Shown: positions 7,879 to 16,324, counted from the stretch's first letter. The stretch: DNA of 34,837 nt from DATESG01 sp964480275 (GCA_964480275.1 CAYZOC010000005.1:1-34837); one strand, 5' to 3'. Notes: generated from the sequence alone by a model not told the origin. A program made the numbers and translations.

Positions 7879-9687
7879 ATGACGTACAACAAGAAAAATA
7901 TTCGAAATTTTTCCATTATTGCTCACATCGATCATGGTAAGTCAACCTTGGCCGATCGATTAATCGAGGCGACAGGTCGCTTAGAAAAAAGACAAATGAA
8001 AGATCAAATTCTTGATGCTCTTTCACTTGAAAGAGAACGTGGAATCACAATAAAACTTAATACAGTCACACTTGATTATCGAGCAAGAGATGGCCAAGAT
8101 TATGTTTTAAATTTAATTGATACTCCAGGGCACGTTGATTTTACTTATGAAGTAAGTCGTAGTTTAGCAGCATGTGAAGGTGCTGTTTTAGTTGTCGATG
8201 CCAGCCAAGGAGTGGAAGCGCAAACTCTAGCCAATGTCTATTTGGCGGTTGATAACGACTTATATATTATTCCCGTCATTAATAAAATCGACCTTCCAAG
8301 TGCTCGTTTAGAAGATGTTAAGAAAGAAATCACGACCAAGATCGGCTTAGATGGCGATAAAGCCCTCGGTGTATCGGCAAAAACCGGGGAAAACATTAGT
8401 GAAATTCTTGAATTGATTGTCAAGGAAGTTCCCTCGCCCCGCGGTGATGAAAACGCGCCACTAAAAGCTCTAATTTTTGATAGTTATTTTGATCAATATC
8501 GTGGAGTAGTAATTTTGATGCGTATTGTTGAAGGAACGATCAGTGTTGGTGACCAAATTCTACTTATGGCCACTAATAAAGACTTTTTAGTGACAGAAAT
8601 CGGTGTCAGAACACCAAGTGAAGTTAAAAGACAAACTCTTAGGGCCGGTGAAGTAGGTTATCTAGCAGCGCAAATTAAAGACATTAAGGATGTGCATTCA
8701 GGGGAAACCGTTACACTATTAAAAAACCCCGCCCGTGAAGCTTTACCAGGTTATCGTGACAGTAAACCGATGGTTTATTGTGGTTTATATCCGACTGATT
8801 CCAAGCAGTATGGTGATTTAAAGGAAGCATTAGAAAAACTATCGCTCAATGATGCCGCTCTTAAGTACGAGCCCGAGACAAGTCAGGCTCTTGGTTTTGG
8901 CTTTCGCTGTGGCTTCTTAGGCTTATTACATATGGATGTGATACAGGAAAGACTAGAAAGAGAGCATGACATCGATTTAATTTTAACCGCCCCTAGTGTT
9001 ATTTATAAAGTTGTGATGACAAATAATGAAGTAATTGAAATAGATAACCCTTCTAAGTTGCCTAAACAAGTATTGGTCAAAGAAATTCAAGAGCCCTATG
9101 TTATTGCAAATATTATGACACCAAACGAATATGTTGGTGCATTAATGGAGTTATGCCAAGATAAGCGTGGTGAATATCGTGATCTTGTCTACTTTGATGA
9201 CACAAGAATGATGTTAAGTTATGAAATTCCTCTTTCCGAAGTTATCTATAACTTTTTTGATAAATTAAAAAGCTATTCGCGTGGTTATGCTTCGCTTGAT
9301 TATGCCTTCAGCCAATACAAGGTCAGCAATCTCGCAAAAATGGATATTTTATTAAACTCACAAATAGTTGACGCCTTATCGGTAATTGTTCATCGTCCTG
9401 ATGCCTATCATCGTGGTGAAGCGATATGTCGAAAATTAAAAACGATTATTCCTCGTCAACAATTTGAAGTTCCGATTCAAGCCTCGCTAAATGGCAAAAT
9501 TATTGCAAGAACCGACTTAAAAGCCGTTCGTAAAGACGTATTAGCCAAGTGTTATGGTGGTGATATTTCCCGCAAACGTAAATTACTCGAAAAGCAAAAA
9601 GAAGGAAAAAAACGGATGAAAATGGTTGGCAATGTTGAAATTCCCCAAGAAGCATTTATGTCTGTCCTCTCAATTGACGAAGAATAA
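7879..9687 (+). CDS. lepA: Elongation factor 4 (LepA), ribosomal back-translocase GTPase
   Basis: LepA/EF4 is a translational GTPase related to EF-G that acts on the ribosome, proposed in back-translocation and 30S assembly. The 602-residue length is standard. Visible elements: G1 AHIDHGKST (15-23), RERGITIK switch I, G3 DTPGHVDF, G4 NKIDLP, the EF-G-like domains, and the unique C-terminal domain ending GDISRKRKLLEKQKEGKKRM and MVGNVEIPQEAF, which distinguishes LepA from EF-G. The start is fixed by AAGGAGG nine bases upstream. The gene sits before hemW-hrcA as in B. subtilis, although two extra genes now separate lepA from hemW. Confidence 0.98.
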   Translation: MTYNKKNIRNFSIIAHIDHGKSTLADRLIEATGRLEKRQMKDQILDALSLERERGITIKLNTVTLDYRARDGQDYVLNLIDTPGHVDFTYEVSRSLAACEGAVLVVDASQGVEAQTLANVYLAVDNDLYIIPVINKIDLPSARLEDVKKEITTKIGLDGDKALGVSAKTGENISEILELIVKEVPSPRGDENAPLKALIFDSYFDQYRGVVILMRIVEGTISVGDQILLMATNKDFLVTEIGVRTPSEVKRQTLRAGEVGYLAAQIKDIKDVHSGETVTLLKNPAREALPGYRDSKPMVYCGLYPTDSKQYGDLKEALEKLSLNDAALKYEPETSQALGFGFRCGFLGLLHMDVIQERLEREHDIDLILTAPSVIYKVVMTNNEVIEIDNPSKLPKQVLVKEIQEPYVIANIMTPNEYVGALMELCQDKRGEYRDLVYFDDTRMMLSYEIPLSEVIYNFFDKLKSYSRGYASLDYAFSQYKVSNLAKMDILLNSQIVDALSVIVHRPDAYHRGEAICRKLKTIIPRQQFEVPIQASLNGKIIARTDLKAVRKDVLAKCYGGDISRKRKLLEKQKEGKKRMKMVGNVEIPQEAFMSVLSIDEE

Positions 9688-9758
9688 CGTTTATATAATC
9701 ACATTTTTGTCATGCAATAATGTTCTTTGGTAATAAATTAGTAAAAATATAGTTTTAA

Positions 9759-9790
9759 TTGTTTTATAAAACAAACGTCAATGATAAAAT
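9759..9790 (+). promoter_or_regulatory. Promoter of the Fic-like gene with an operator-like palindrome
   Basis: A perfect 16-bp palindrome TTGTTTTATAAAACAA (9759-9774) lies where a -35 element would be. TGA plus TAAAAT (9785-9790) forms an extended -10, and AGAGGTGAT precedes the ATG at 9811. The palindrome could be an operator. Its regulator cannot be told from the sequence. Confidence 0.45.
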
Positions 9791-9810
9791 ACTTGTAGAG
9801 GTGATTAAAA

Positions 9811-11334
9811 ATGGCAGAGAATAAAAATTTGGCTGAACGTTTCAGCAACGAACAGTATTTAACTTACAATCAAATCGCAAAGGAACTTAAGACAACCCTA
9901 ATCACACCAATTTGGGATAAAGTAATCGAGTATCGCGATAAATTTACGCTTCCTTTAACGCTGAGAACAGTCGACAAGTCTCGCTATTTTGTCGTGCTTA
10001 CGCCAAAAATTACCGAAAAGATCAATAATATTGAACGTAAATTAACGAAATCTTTAATTACGTACTCTAGTTTCATTCAAAATGAAGATTATCGGGTTGA
10101 ATTTGATATTATTCAAAACAAAAATATTATTTCAAATATTGCCGCTATTTATGGTGTTGAGGCTAATGAAAGTTTCTACCAACGTTTAGTCACAAACAAT
10201 TTAACTTCTCTCAACCCTTCAGAGATAATTCTTAAGGATTATTATCGCGCACTACAATTTTTGCTTGAAAAAGTCGATGTGCCACTAGATATGAATTATA
10301 TTGCTGGGTTAGCCGATATATTTAAAGCCGCTGAAGCACCCAACTATATTTTCCGCACCCAAGAAATCAACGAACAGGCCCAAAAGGCGCTGGTCAATAG
10401 GGTTTTTGTTAATGCTCCCGTCAATCGAATACAAGAAATGATTGAAGATTTGCTCGACTTTATGCAAGTTTCATCAGCGTCACTCTTTGTTAAATTTGTG
10501 GCAATTTTCTTCTACTTTAGTTTTGTTAAACCATTCACCTATCATAGTGAAGAAATTGCTCTTTTGTTTTCTAAAGCATATCTTCAACGAAGTGACTTAG
10601 AACCACTAGCCCCTATTATCAACCTTGAAGTAATTCATGATGAGTATAAAGAACAACTAAATGAGGTGATGATGGAGGTTAAAAAGAGTAATGATCTTAC
10701 ATATCTAATTAACTTCATCGCCGATATTTTTATAAAGCAAATCACGCAATTTGAAGAACTTATGATTGATATTCGTCGCCGGACTATTAGTCAAGAACGC
10801 TACCAACCTGATATCAGTTCGCCCAAAGTGGATGATGAACCTAAAGTTTTAGATAAAGATAATGAAGAACCCACTAGTTCATATCAGCAACAAACATTAT
10901 TCGTTGCGGATCAAGAAGAAGATACGACTGATAGTGAGGTAAAACCGCCAGTTGTACAACTTGAAAAAGTCCAGGATAGAAATCCAAATTATGTTGAACC
11001 AACAACTATGGTGCACAAACAAGATGAAGGTGTTAAACTAGAAACTTGGATGGATATTGCCCTGCCAAAAGTTCCTGTTGGACTAAGTGAAGAAGATGCA
11101 CAAAAAATTGAAACTCATCTACGAGAAATGGACCCAAGTCTTTCACGGCTAGAAGCATTCTTCTACGCTCGTCATTGTACAGTTGGCAAATACTACACAA
11201 TTTCCCAATTCAAAGAAAACTGCGAGTGTGCCTATGAGACCGCGAGAACTTCGATGGATCATTTAGCTAATTCGGGCTACTACCGCAAAGAAAAATTTAA
11301 AAACAAATTCCTTTACACCCCTGTAAAGCGTTAA
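9811..11334 (+). CDS. Fic-like protein with degenerate active site and C-terminal winged-helix-like domain
   Basis: I do not recognise this 507-residue protein as a named family, but its layout resembles large Fic proteins. TYSSFIQNEDY (84-94) sits where Fic proteins have the inhibitory S-x-x-I-E-G-N motif. A helical core follows (about 135-310), and VAIFFYFSFVKPFTYHSEEIALLF (230-253) aligns with the Fic catalytic helix-loop, whose consensus is HPFxDGNGR. Here His is Lys and the GNGR part is lost, so AMP transfer is unlikely. Residues about 325-405 are polar and probably disordered. The C-terminus (about 440-507) resembles a winged helix, with YYTISQFKENCECAYETART. It may be a DNA-binding or scaffold pseudoenzyme. 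It is followed 13 bases later by a small membrane protein gene, likely co-transcribed. Confidence 0.5.
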   Translation: MAENKNLAERFSNEQYLTYNQIAKELKTTLITPIWDKVIEYRDKFTLPLTLRTVDKSRYFVVLTPKITEKINNIERKLTKSLITYSSFIQNEDYRVEFDIIQNKNIISNIAAIYGVEANESFYQRLVTNNLTSLNPSEIILKDYYRALQFLLEKVDVPLDMNYIAGLADIFKAAEAPNYIFRTQEINEQAQKALVNRVFVNAPVNRIQEMIEDLLDFMQVSSASLFVKFVAIFFYFSFVKPFTYHSEEIALLFSKAYLQRSDLEPLAPIINLEVIHDEYKEQLNEVMMEVKKSNDLTYLINFIADIFIKQITQFEELMIDIRRRTISQERYQPDISSPKVDDEPKVLDKDNEEPTSSYQQQTLFVADQEEDTTDSEVKPPVVQLEKVQDRNPNYVEPTTMVHKQDEGVKLETWMDIALPKVPVGLSEEDAQKIETHLREMDPSLSRLEAFFYARHCTVGKYYTISQFKENCECAYETARTSMDHLANSGYYRKEKFKNKFLYTPVKR

Positions 11335-11347
11335 TGAGGAGAAAAAT

Positions 11348-11614
11348 ATGATTTATAACGCAGTACTTGACAACCCTTTCTTTATTTTACTTGTAATTCT
11401 ACTAGTTTTTGGTGGGGTTGCTGTCATTGTTTATTTACTTCGCAAATATCTTCCTGGATTCAAGGAAAAAGAAGAAAAAGTATCAGAGGAAGAAGTTGTC
11501 ATCGAAGAGTTAGAACGCGTGCTTGTTGAAGTTGATGATGAAGTCGCTAAAAAACAAATCGAACAATATAATAAAGATAGTGAACCAAGCAAAAAAGATA
11601 AAGACAAACAGTAA
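11348..11614 (+). CDS. Small single-pass membrane protein, function unknown
   Basis: An 88-residue protein with one strongly hydrophobic segment (about residues 11-32) followed by RKYLPGF and a highly charged Glu/Lys/Asp-rich cytoplasmic-type tail (about 40-88). No recognisable domain. GAGGAG seven bases before the ATG is a clear ribosome binding site. It lies 13 bases after the Fic-like gene and its end overlaps the likely start of hemW by 35 bases, so the three are probably one transcript. The pairing with the Fic-like gene may mean a membrane anchor, but that is speculation. Confidence 0.7.
   Translation: MIYNAVLDNPFFILLVILLVFGGVAVIVYLLRKYLPGFKEKEEKVSEEEVVIEELERVLVEVDDEVAKKQIEQYNKDSEPSKKDKDKQ
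11567..11572 (+). promoter_or_regulatory. Candidate leaderless promoter -10 for hemW
   Basis: TATAAT inside the end of the preceding gene, 7 nt before the GTG chosen as the hemW start; no Shine-Dalgarno and no clear -35. Weak on its own; noted because holA and the gene at 21443 show the same spacing. Confidence 0.3.
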
Positions 11615-12707
11615 AGCTAGTCTTTACATTCATATCCCCTTTTGTAGTCACCTATGCCATTATTGTGACTTTACCAAGTTTTTCTATCAAAAAAAGTGGA
11701 TTAAAGCTTATTTGTCGACTTTACATAAGGAAATAACTAGTTTTAAACAAACTAGTTTTTTTACTATATATGTTGGTGGTGGGACACCGACAAGTTTATC
11801 GCTTGAGGAATTACAAGAACTATTAGAAATCATCAAACCGTTTCAAGATGGGGTTGTTGAATATACTTTTGAATGCAATATTGAGTCAACGACTAAAGAA
11901 AAACTCACATTAATGTATGGATATGGTGTAAATCGTTTAAGCTTCGGTGTACAAACGACAAATGATAAACGTCTTGCTAAAATTGGTCGCAAACATAGTT
12001 TTAGTGATGTGCAAAAAATAATTCCTGCGGCCAAATCGCTCGGGTTTAACAAAATAAGCATCGATCTTATTTATGGGCTTCCCGGTCAGAGTCTTGATGA
12101 GCTACAAACTGATCTTGATCAAATTATTAAACTTGATGTCGATCATATTTCGACATATTCCTTAACGATTCATCCTCATACTGTTGCCTATATTAATAAG
12201 TGGCCGGAACTAACAAACGAAAAATCGCGCGACTACTATGATTTAATATTAAATAAGCTTACGCGGGCTGGTTATGAACGCTATGAAATATCAAATTTTG
12301 CTCGCACTAACAATTATTCTCTCCACAACCAAGTGTACTGGACGAGTTCACCTTTTTATGGAGCGGGCTATGGTGCAAGTGGTTATTTGATCGAAAATGG
12401 TCGCCACTATCGTTATAAAAATATCGGTAAATTTTCTTCATATTTATTAGGACAGATAGATAAACAAGAAGAATTTTTAAATGATGCTCAACTTGAACTA
12501 GAGTTTTTAATGAATAATTTACGGCTAAAAAACGGATTCAAGCTGATTGATTATCAAATAAAGTTTGGTCGTGATTTCTTAGACAAATATCAAAAACCGT
12601 TAGAATTTTTGCTTAATAACAACTTAATTATTCTTAATAATGGTCGATTATATTGTAGTGATGAAGGACTAATCAAACTAGATTACGTACTTTTTAAGCT
12701 CTTATAA
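11580..12707 (+). CDS. hemW: Radical SAM heme chaperone HemW (HemN-like)
   Basis: HemW is a radical SAM protein related to coproporphyrinogen oxidase HemN that binds heme and is thought to deliver it. It keeps the early motif SLYIHIPFCSHLCHYCDFTKFF with the CxxxCxxC cluster ligands, IYVGGGTPTSL, EYTFECN, RLSFGVQTTN, DLIYGLPGQS and a C-terminal HemN-like domain. Start choice: the open frame extends back to TTG 11523 and ATG 11535/11538, but GTG 11580 gives 375 residues with a normal short leader before SLYIHIPFC. None of these candidates has a good Shine-Dalgarno; TATAAT lies 7 nt before the GTG. Conserved position before hrcA. HemW rather than HemN fits the genomic position. Confidence 0.88.
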   Translation: MNQAKKIKTNSKASLYIHIPFCSHLCHYCDFTKFFYQKKWIKAYLSTLHKEITSFKQTSFFTIYVGGGTPTSLSLEELQELLEIIKPFQDGVVEYTFECNIESTTKEKLTLMYGYGVNRLSFGVQTTNDKRLAKIGRKHSFSDVQKIIPAAKSLGFNKISIDLIYGLPGQSLDELQTDLDQIIKLDVDHISTYSLTIHPHTVAYINKWPELTNEKSRDYYDLILNKLTRAGYERYEISNFARTNNYSLHNQVYWTSSPFYGAGYGASGYLIENGRHYRYKNIGKFSSYLLGQIDKQEEFLNDAQLELEFLMNNLRLKNGFKLIDYQIKFGRDFLDKYQKPLEFLLNNNLIILNNGRLYCSDEGLIKLDYVLFKLL

Positions 12708-12734
12708 TCAATTTAAATAAAAAAAAGTAAATTT

Positions 12735-12761
12735 TTGGCACTTATTTATTGACAGTGCTAA
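12735..12761 (+). promoter_or_regulatory. CIRCE operator, upstream copy
   Basis: TTGGCACTT, 9-base spacer, CAGTGCTAA. This matches the HrcA-binding CIRCE consensus (TTAGCACTC-N9-GAGTGCTAA) at 7 of 9 and 8 of 9 arm positions. It overlaps the -35 of the hrcA promoter, so HrcA bound here would block RNA polymerase. Confidence 0.75.
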
Positions 12762-12776
12762 TTTTCCTTGTATAAT
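12749..12776 (+). promoter_or_regulatory. hrcA operon promoter
   Basis: Consensus -35 TTGACA (12749-12754), 16-bp spacer and -10 TATAAT (12771-12776), a strong vegetative promoter. The -35 lies inside the upstream CIRCE and the expected start site falls in the downstream CIRCE. Confidence 0.88.
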
Positions 12777-12780
12777 AATC

Positions 12781-12807
12781 TTAGCACTCCGAAATGACCA
12801 GTGCTAA
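12781..12807 (+). promoter_or_regulatory. CIRCE operator, downstream copy
   Basis: TTAGCACTC, 9-base spacer CGAAATGAC, CAGTGCTAA: 17 of 18 arm positions match consensus CIRCE. It lies between the -10 and the ribosome binding site AGGAGG (12811-12816) of hrcA, the classical place for HrcA repression of the heat-shock operon. Confidence 0.95.
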
Positions 12808-12821
12808 AGAAGGAGGTATTA

Positions 12822-13838
12822 ATGGAACTACGTCGTCGTGAATTAATTTTAAAATACACCGTCGAATTATTCATTAAGACCGCGATCCCTGTTGGGTCAC
12901 AAACACTGATTGAAAATTTCAAGCTACCATTCTCGAGTGCGACTATTCGTGCGGAGATGAATGCGCTTGAACATTCGGGCTTTTTGGAAAAGACTCACAT
13001 TTCTAGTGGCCGCGTTCCTTCAAGTAAAGGCTATAAATACTATGTTGATCATCTAAGAAATCTTAAAGTCGATCAAAATATCAAACATCAAATTGCTAAA
13101 TTGATTGAAACAAGAAGTAAGACAGTTGAAGAAGTTGTTAATAGCAGTGTTGAATTACTCGCATCAATGACGAATATGACAAGTATGGTTTTAGGACCTA
13201 ACGCTCATCAAGATCATCTCGCTAGTATTCAACTTATCCCACTAGGTCACAACCAAGCCACGGCAATATTTGTGACTGATCGCGGATATGTTGAAAGTAA
13301 AACATTTGTGATCCCCAATAACACGACTGCCGAAGAGATGGGGAAGGTCGTCAACATCTTCAATGAAAGACTTGCGGGCACACTCATTTGTGAAGTAGTC
13401 GCTAAGATGGACGCTTTGCAACCAATGCTTAAAGAGTATGTGATTGAACAACAAGTTATTTATGAAGCATTTACTGAGGCATTTATTCGTTACGCTAAGG
13501 ATCGGCTCTCGCTTTATGGAAAAGAAACCTTACTCGAGCAGCCTGAATTTGTCAACAACCCGGAAAAGATCCGTAAATTAATTGCCATTCTTGATGATCC
13601 ACAAAAACTTAAAGAGTTGATCAATGAAGGTGAAGAATTCAGTGTTGTGATTGATAAAAACGAATCAGAACTAAGTATTATTAGTTCGACTCTACGGGTA
13701 CCTGGACGTGAACAAGGTAAAATAGTTCTCGTTGGTCCAACAAGAATGGATTATGACGCTGTTGTTAGTGCGCTTGAGTATGTCACCGATGCACTTGAGC
13801 AATATTTTGAAAAAGAAAGTAGGTTAGACGATGAGTAA
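12822..13838 (+). CDS. hrcA: Heat-inducible transcription repressor HrcA
   Basis: HrcA represses the class I heat-shock genes by binding CIRCE; it needs GroEL to stay active, so misfolded protein titrates GroEL and releases repression. The 338-residue protein has the N-terminal winged helix (about 1-90, with RRELILKYTVELFI, VGSQTL, SSATIRAEMNALE and the conserved THISSGRVPSSKGYKYYVD), then a GAF-like core and the C-terminal segment GREQGKIVLVGPTRMDYD. ATG 12822 is chosen over an in-frame GTG at 12801 because AGGAGG lies six bases before it and the GTG falls inside CIRCE. First gene of hrcA-grpE-dnaK-dnaJ, and autoregulated through two CIRCE sites. Its end overlaps grpE by 8 bases. Confidence 0.97.
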   Translation: MELRRRELILKYTVELFIKTAIPVGSQTLIENFKLPFSSATIRAEMNALEHSGFLEKTHISSGRVPSSKGYKYYVDHLRNLKVDQNIKHQIAKLIETRSKTVEEVVNSSVELLASMTNMTSMVLGPNAHQDHLASIQLIPLGHNQATAIFVTDRGYVESKTFVIPNNTTAEEMGKVVNIFNERLAGTLICEVVAKMDALQPMLKEYVIEQQVIYEAFTEAFIRYAKDRLSLYGKETLLEQPEFVNNPEKIRKLIAILDDPQKLKELINEGEEFSVVIDKNESELSIISSTLRVPGREQGKIVLVGPTRMDYDAVVSALEYVTDALEQYFEKESRLDDE

Positions 13839-14436
13839 AGATGAAAAAAAAGTAACGGAAGAGATTGAGCATCTTAATCGTAAAGAAAAGAAAGCGGTTA
13901 AAGAACTTGAGCACCAAGTTGCAAAGCTCACCGAACAGCTCGAAACGGCCACGAAAGCGGCTGATGAATGGAAAAACAAGTATTACAGTGTATTTGCCGA
14001 TATGGAAAATGCGCGCAAGCAAAATGATAAAGATCGGATTAATTTTATCAAATATCGGGCGATGGGCTTTATTGAAAAACTTCTGCCAATCCTTGATGGC
14101 TTCCACTTTGCAACAATGCATACACCAGAAGATGAAGTAATGAAAAACTTTGTCCTCGGGTTTACAAATATCTACAAACAATTGATTGATGCGCTCGCAA
14201 GCGAGGGAGTCAAGGAAATCGCGCCTAAGATCGGTCAAGCCTTTGATGCAAATACAATGTATGCAATTGACACTGAATACGATGCTCAACAAGAGCCCAA
14301 TATGATTAGTAAGGTGTTCACTAACGGATACATGCTTCATGATCGCATGGTTCGCGCAGCTACTGTTATAACAACAACTAACAAAGAGCCGGAAACTAGT
14401 GAAGAAAAAGCACCAGAAAATAAAGATTTAAATTAA
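13831..14436 (+). CDS. grpE: Nucleotide exchange factor GrpE
   Basis: GrpE releases ADP from DnaK and so drives the chaperone cycle; its long helices may act as a thermosensor. The 201-residue product has a Lys/Glu-rich N-terminal coiled coil (about 1-75, ending in KNKYYSVFADMENARKQND) and the C-terminal beta domain with FDANTMYAIDTE and NGYMLHDRMVRAATVIT, the DnaK-contacting family signature. The ATG lies within the last codons of hrcA (8-base overlap), with AAAGTAGG upstream as the likely ribosome binding site. A long open frame on the opposite strand here (13783-14340) is a shadow. Confidence 0.96.
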   Translation: MSKDEKKVTEEIEHLNRKEKKAVKELEHQVAKLTEQLETATKAADEWKNKYYSVFADMENARKQNDKDRINFIKYRAMGFIEKLLPILDGFHFATMHTPEDEVMKNFVLGFTNIYKQLIDALASEGVKEIAPKIGQAFDANTMYAIDTEYDAQQEPNMISKVFTNGYMLHDRMVRAATVITTTNKEPETSEEKAPENKDLN

Positions 14437-14460
14437 ATATAGAAATAAGGAGAAATTATT

Positions 14461-16299
14461 ATGGCAAAAGAAATTATTATTGGTATTGACTTAGGTACCA
14501 CTAACTCAGTTGTTAGCTACCGTCAAAGTGACGGCCAAGTCAAGGTTATTCCTAACCCAGAAGGAAACGCAATTACCCCATCAGTCGTCGCATTTAAACC
14601 AGGCGGCGAGCAAATTGTTGGTGATGCTGCTAAACGTCAAGCAGTTACTAATCCTGATACAGTCTTAAGTGTTAAGCGCTTAATCGGTACGGATAAAAAA
14701 ATTGCAATTAAATCACTTAACAAGGATTTTAGCCCACAAGAAATTAGTGCAAAAATTCTAACATATATGAAAGAATATGCTGAAAAGTCATTAGGCCAAA
14801 CGGTTAGTAAGGCAGTTATTACTGTTCCAGCTTACTTTAACGATGCCCAACGTCAAGCAACAAAAGACGCTGGTACAATTGCTGGATTGGATGTCGTTCG
14901 TATTATCAACGAACCAACCGCTGCGGCGCTAGCTTATGGTCTTGACAAAGAAAAATCTGAAAAAATTCTCGTCTTTGACTTGGGTGGTGGTACATTTGAT
15001 GTCTCCATTCTTGACATTGGCGATGGTACATTTGAAGTTGTTGCCACGTCTGGTGATAATCACCTTGGTGGTGATGATTGGGATCAAGTTATTGCAACAT
15101 GGATTAAAGATGAAATCAAACGTCAACATAGTCTAGAATTGACTGACAAAATGGCGCTTCAACGCTTCCGTGAAGCTGCGGAAAAGGCAAAAATTGATCT
15201 TTCTGGGCAATTAGAGACAACAATCTCCCTTCCATTTATTGGCATGGGGTCTAATGGTCCAATCAGTTTTGAAACCAAACTCACTCGAGCAAAGTTCCAA
15301 GATATGACCAAAGATTTATTAAAACGTTGTGAAGATCCAGTACGTCGCGCCCTTGCTGATGCAAAGCTAAGTTCAAATGACATCCATCAAATTATTTTAA
15401 TTGGTGGTTCGACAAGAATGCCAGCCGTTCAAGAACTAGTTAAACGTCTAACTGGCAAAAATCCTAATCTTACAGTGAATCCTGATGAAGCAGTAAGTAT
15501 TGGTGCCGCCATTCAAGGGGCAATTGTTGCTGGTGATGTTAAAGATGTCGTTTTACTCGATGTCACACCTCTAACACTTGGAATCGAGACAATGGGTGAA
15601 ATTATGACACCATTAATTACTCGTAATACCACTATTCCTACGACTAAGAGTCAAATATTCTCAACTGCAGCGGACAATCAACCAAGTGTTGATATTATGG
15701 TCTACCAAGGTGAAAGACCAATGGCCCATGATAACAAATTATTAGGTCATTTCCGTCTTGATGGAATTAAACCTGCTCGTCGTGGTCAACCGCGAATTGA
15801 AGTCACTTTCAATATCGATGTCAACGGAATCGTTAAGGTGTCGGCTAAAGACTTAGACACCCAAAAAGCTCAAGAAATCACGATTACAGGAACAAGTGGA
15901 CTTTCAAAAGATGAAATTGATCGGATGGTTCAAGAAGCAGAAGCTCATAAAGAACAAGACGAAAAACGTCGCGAACAAGTCGAACTTAAAAATAAAGCTG
16001 AACAATATATCTCTTCAATTGAAGAAGGCTTAAAAGAAAAAGGCGAGGGTATTGACGCCAAGCAAAAAGAAGAAACTGAAAAACTTCTCGCTGAATTAAA
16101 AGAAGCTGTCGAAAAAGAAGACTATGAAAAACTCAAAGCAAAAATTTCTGATTTAGAAAAAGCTGCTGAATTTATGGCGCAAGCTCAAGCCAATCAAGCA
16201 GGTAGTGCTGAGGGCGAACAAGAGGCAACGAATAACACTACAAATAACGGTGATGACGTTGTTGATGCTGACTTCTCAGAAACTGACAAAAAAGATTAA
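14461..16299 (+). CDS. dnaK: Chaperone DnaK (Hsp70)
   Basis: DnaK is the ATP-dependent Hsp70 chaperone of the cytoplasm. The 612-residue length is normal for Bacillota. The nucleotide-binding domain (about 1-365) has IGIDLGTTNSVV, AVITVPAYFNDAQRQATKDA, INEPTAAALAYGLD, VFDLGGGTFDVSIL and ILIGGSTRMPAVQ. The linker DVVLLDVTPLTLGIET follows, then the substrate-binding domain with the helical lid and a tail ending DVVDADFSE, close to the canonical end. AAGGAG precedes the ATG. It is regulated with hrcA and grpE by CIRCE. A short hairpin separates it from dnaJ. Confidence 0.99.
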   Translation: MAKEIIIGIDLGTTNSVVSYRQSDGQVKVIPNPEGNAITPSVVAFKPGGEQIVGDAAKRQAVTNPDTVLSVKRLIGTDKKIAIKSLNKDFSPQEISAKILTYMKEYAEKSLGQTVSKAVITVPAYFNDAQRQATKDAGTIAGLDVVRIINEPTAAALAYGLDKEKSEKILVFDLGGGTFDVSILDIGDGTFEVVATSGDNHLGGDDWDQVIATWIKDEIKRQHSLELTDKMALQRFREAAEKAKIDLSGQLETTISLPFIGMGSNGPISFETKLTRAKFQDMTKDLLKRCEDPVRRALADAKLSSNDIHQIILIGGSTRMPAVQELVKRLTGKNPNLTVNPDEAVSIGAAIQGAIVAGDVKDVVLLDVTPLTLGIETMGEIMTPLITRNTTIPTTKSQIFSTAADNQPSVDIMVYQGERPMAHDNKLLGHFRLDGIKPARRGQPRIEVTFNIDVNGIVKVSAKDLDTQKAQEITITGTSGLSKDEIDRMVQEAEAHKEQDEKRREQVELKNKAEQYISSIEEGLKEKGEGIDAKQKEETEKLLAELKEAVEKEDYEKLKAKISDLEKAAEFMAQAQANQAGSAEGEQEATNNTTNNGDDVVDADFSETDKKD

Positions 16300-16307
16300 G
16301 TGTGATT

Positions 16308-16324
16308 GGGTGGGTTTCCCACCC
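16308..16324 (+). terminator. Intercistronic hairpin between dnaK and dnaJ
   Basis: Perfect 7-bp GC-rich stem GGGTGGG / CCCACCC with a TTT loop, followed by only three T. Probably an attenuator or an RNA-stabilising hairpin that lowers dnaJ relative to dnaK, rather than a full terminator. Confidence 0.65.

Noticed and set aside
13783..14340. 185-residue open frame on the minus strand
   Set aside because: It lies over grpE, which is certain from its motifs. The frame is a shadow of AT-poor third positions and shows no domain or ribosome binding site.
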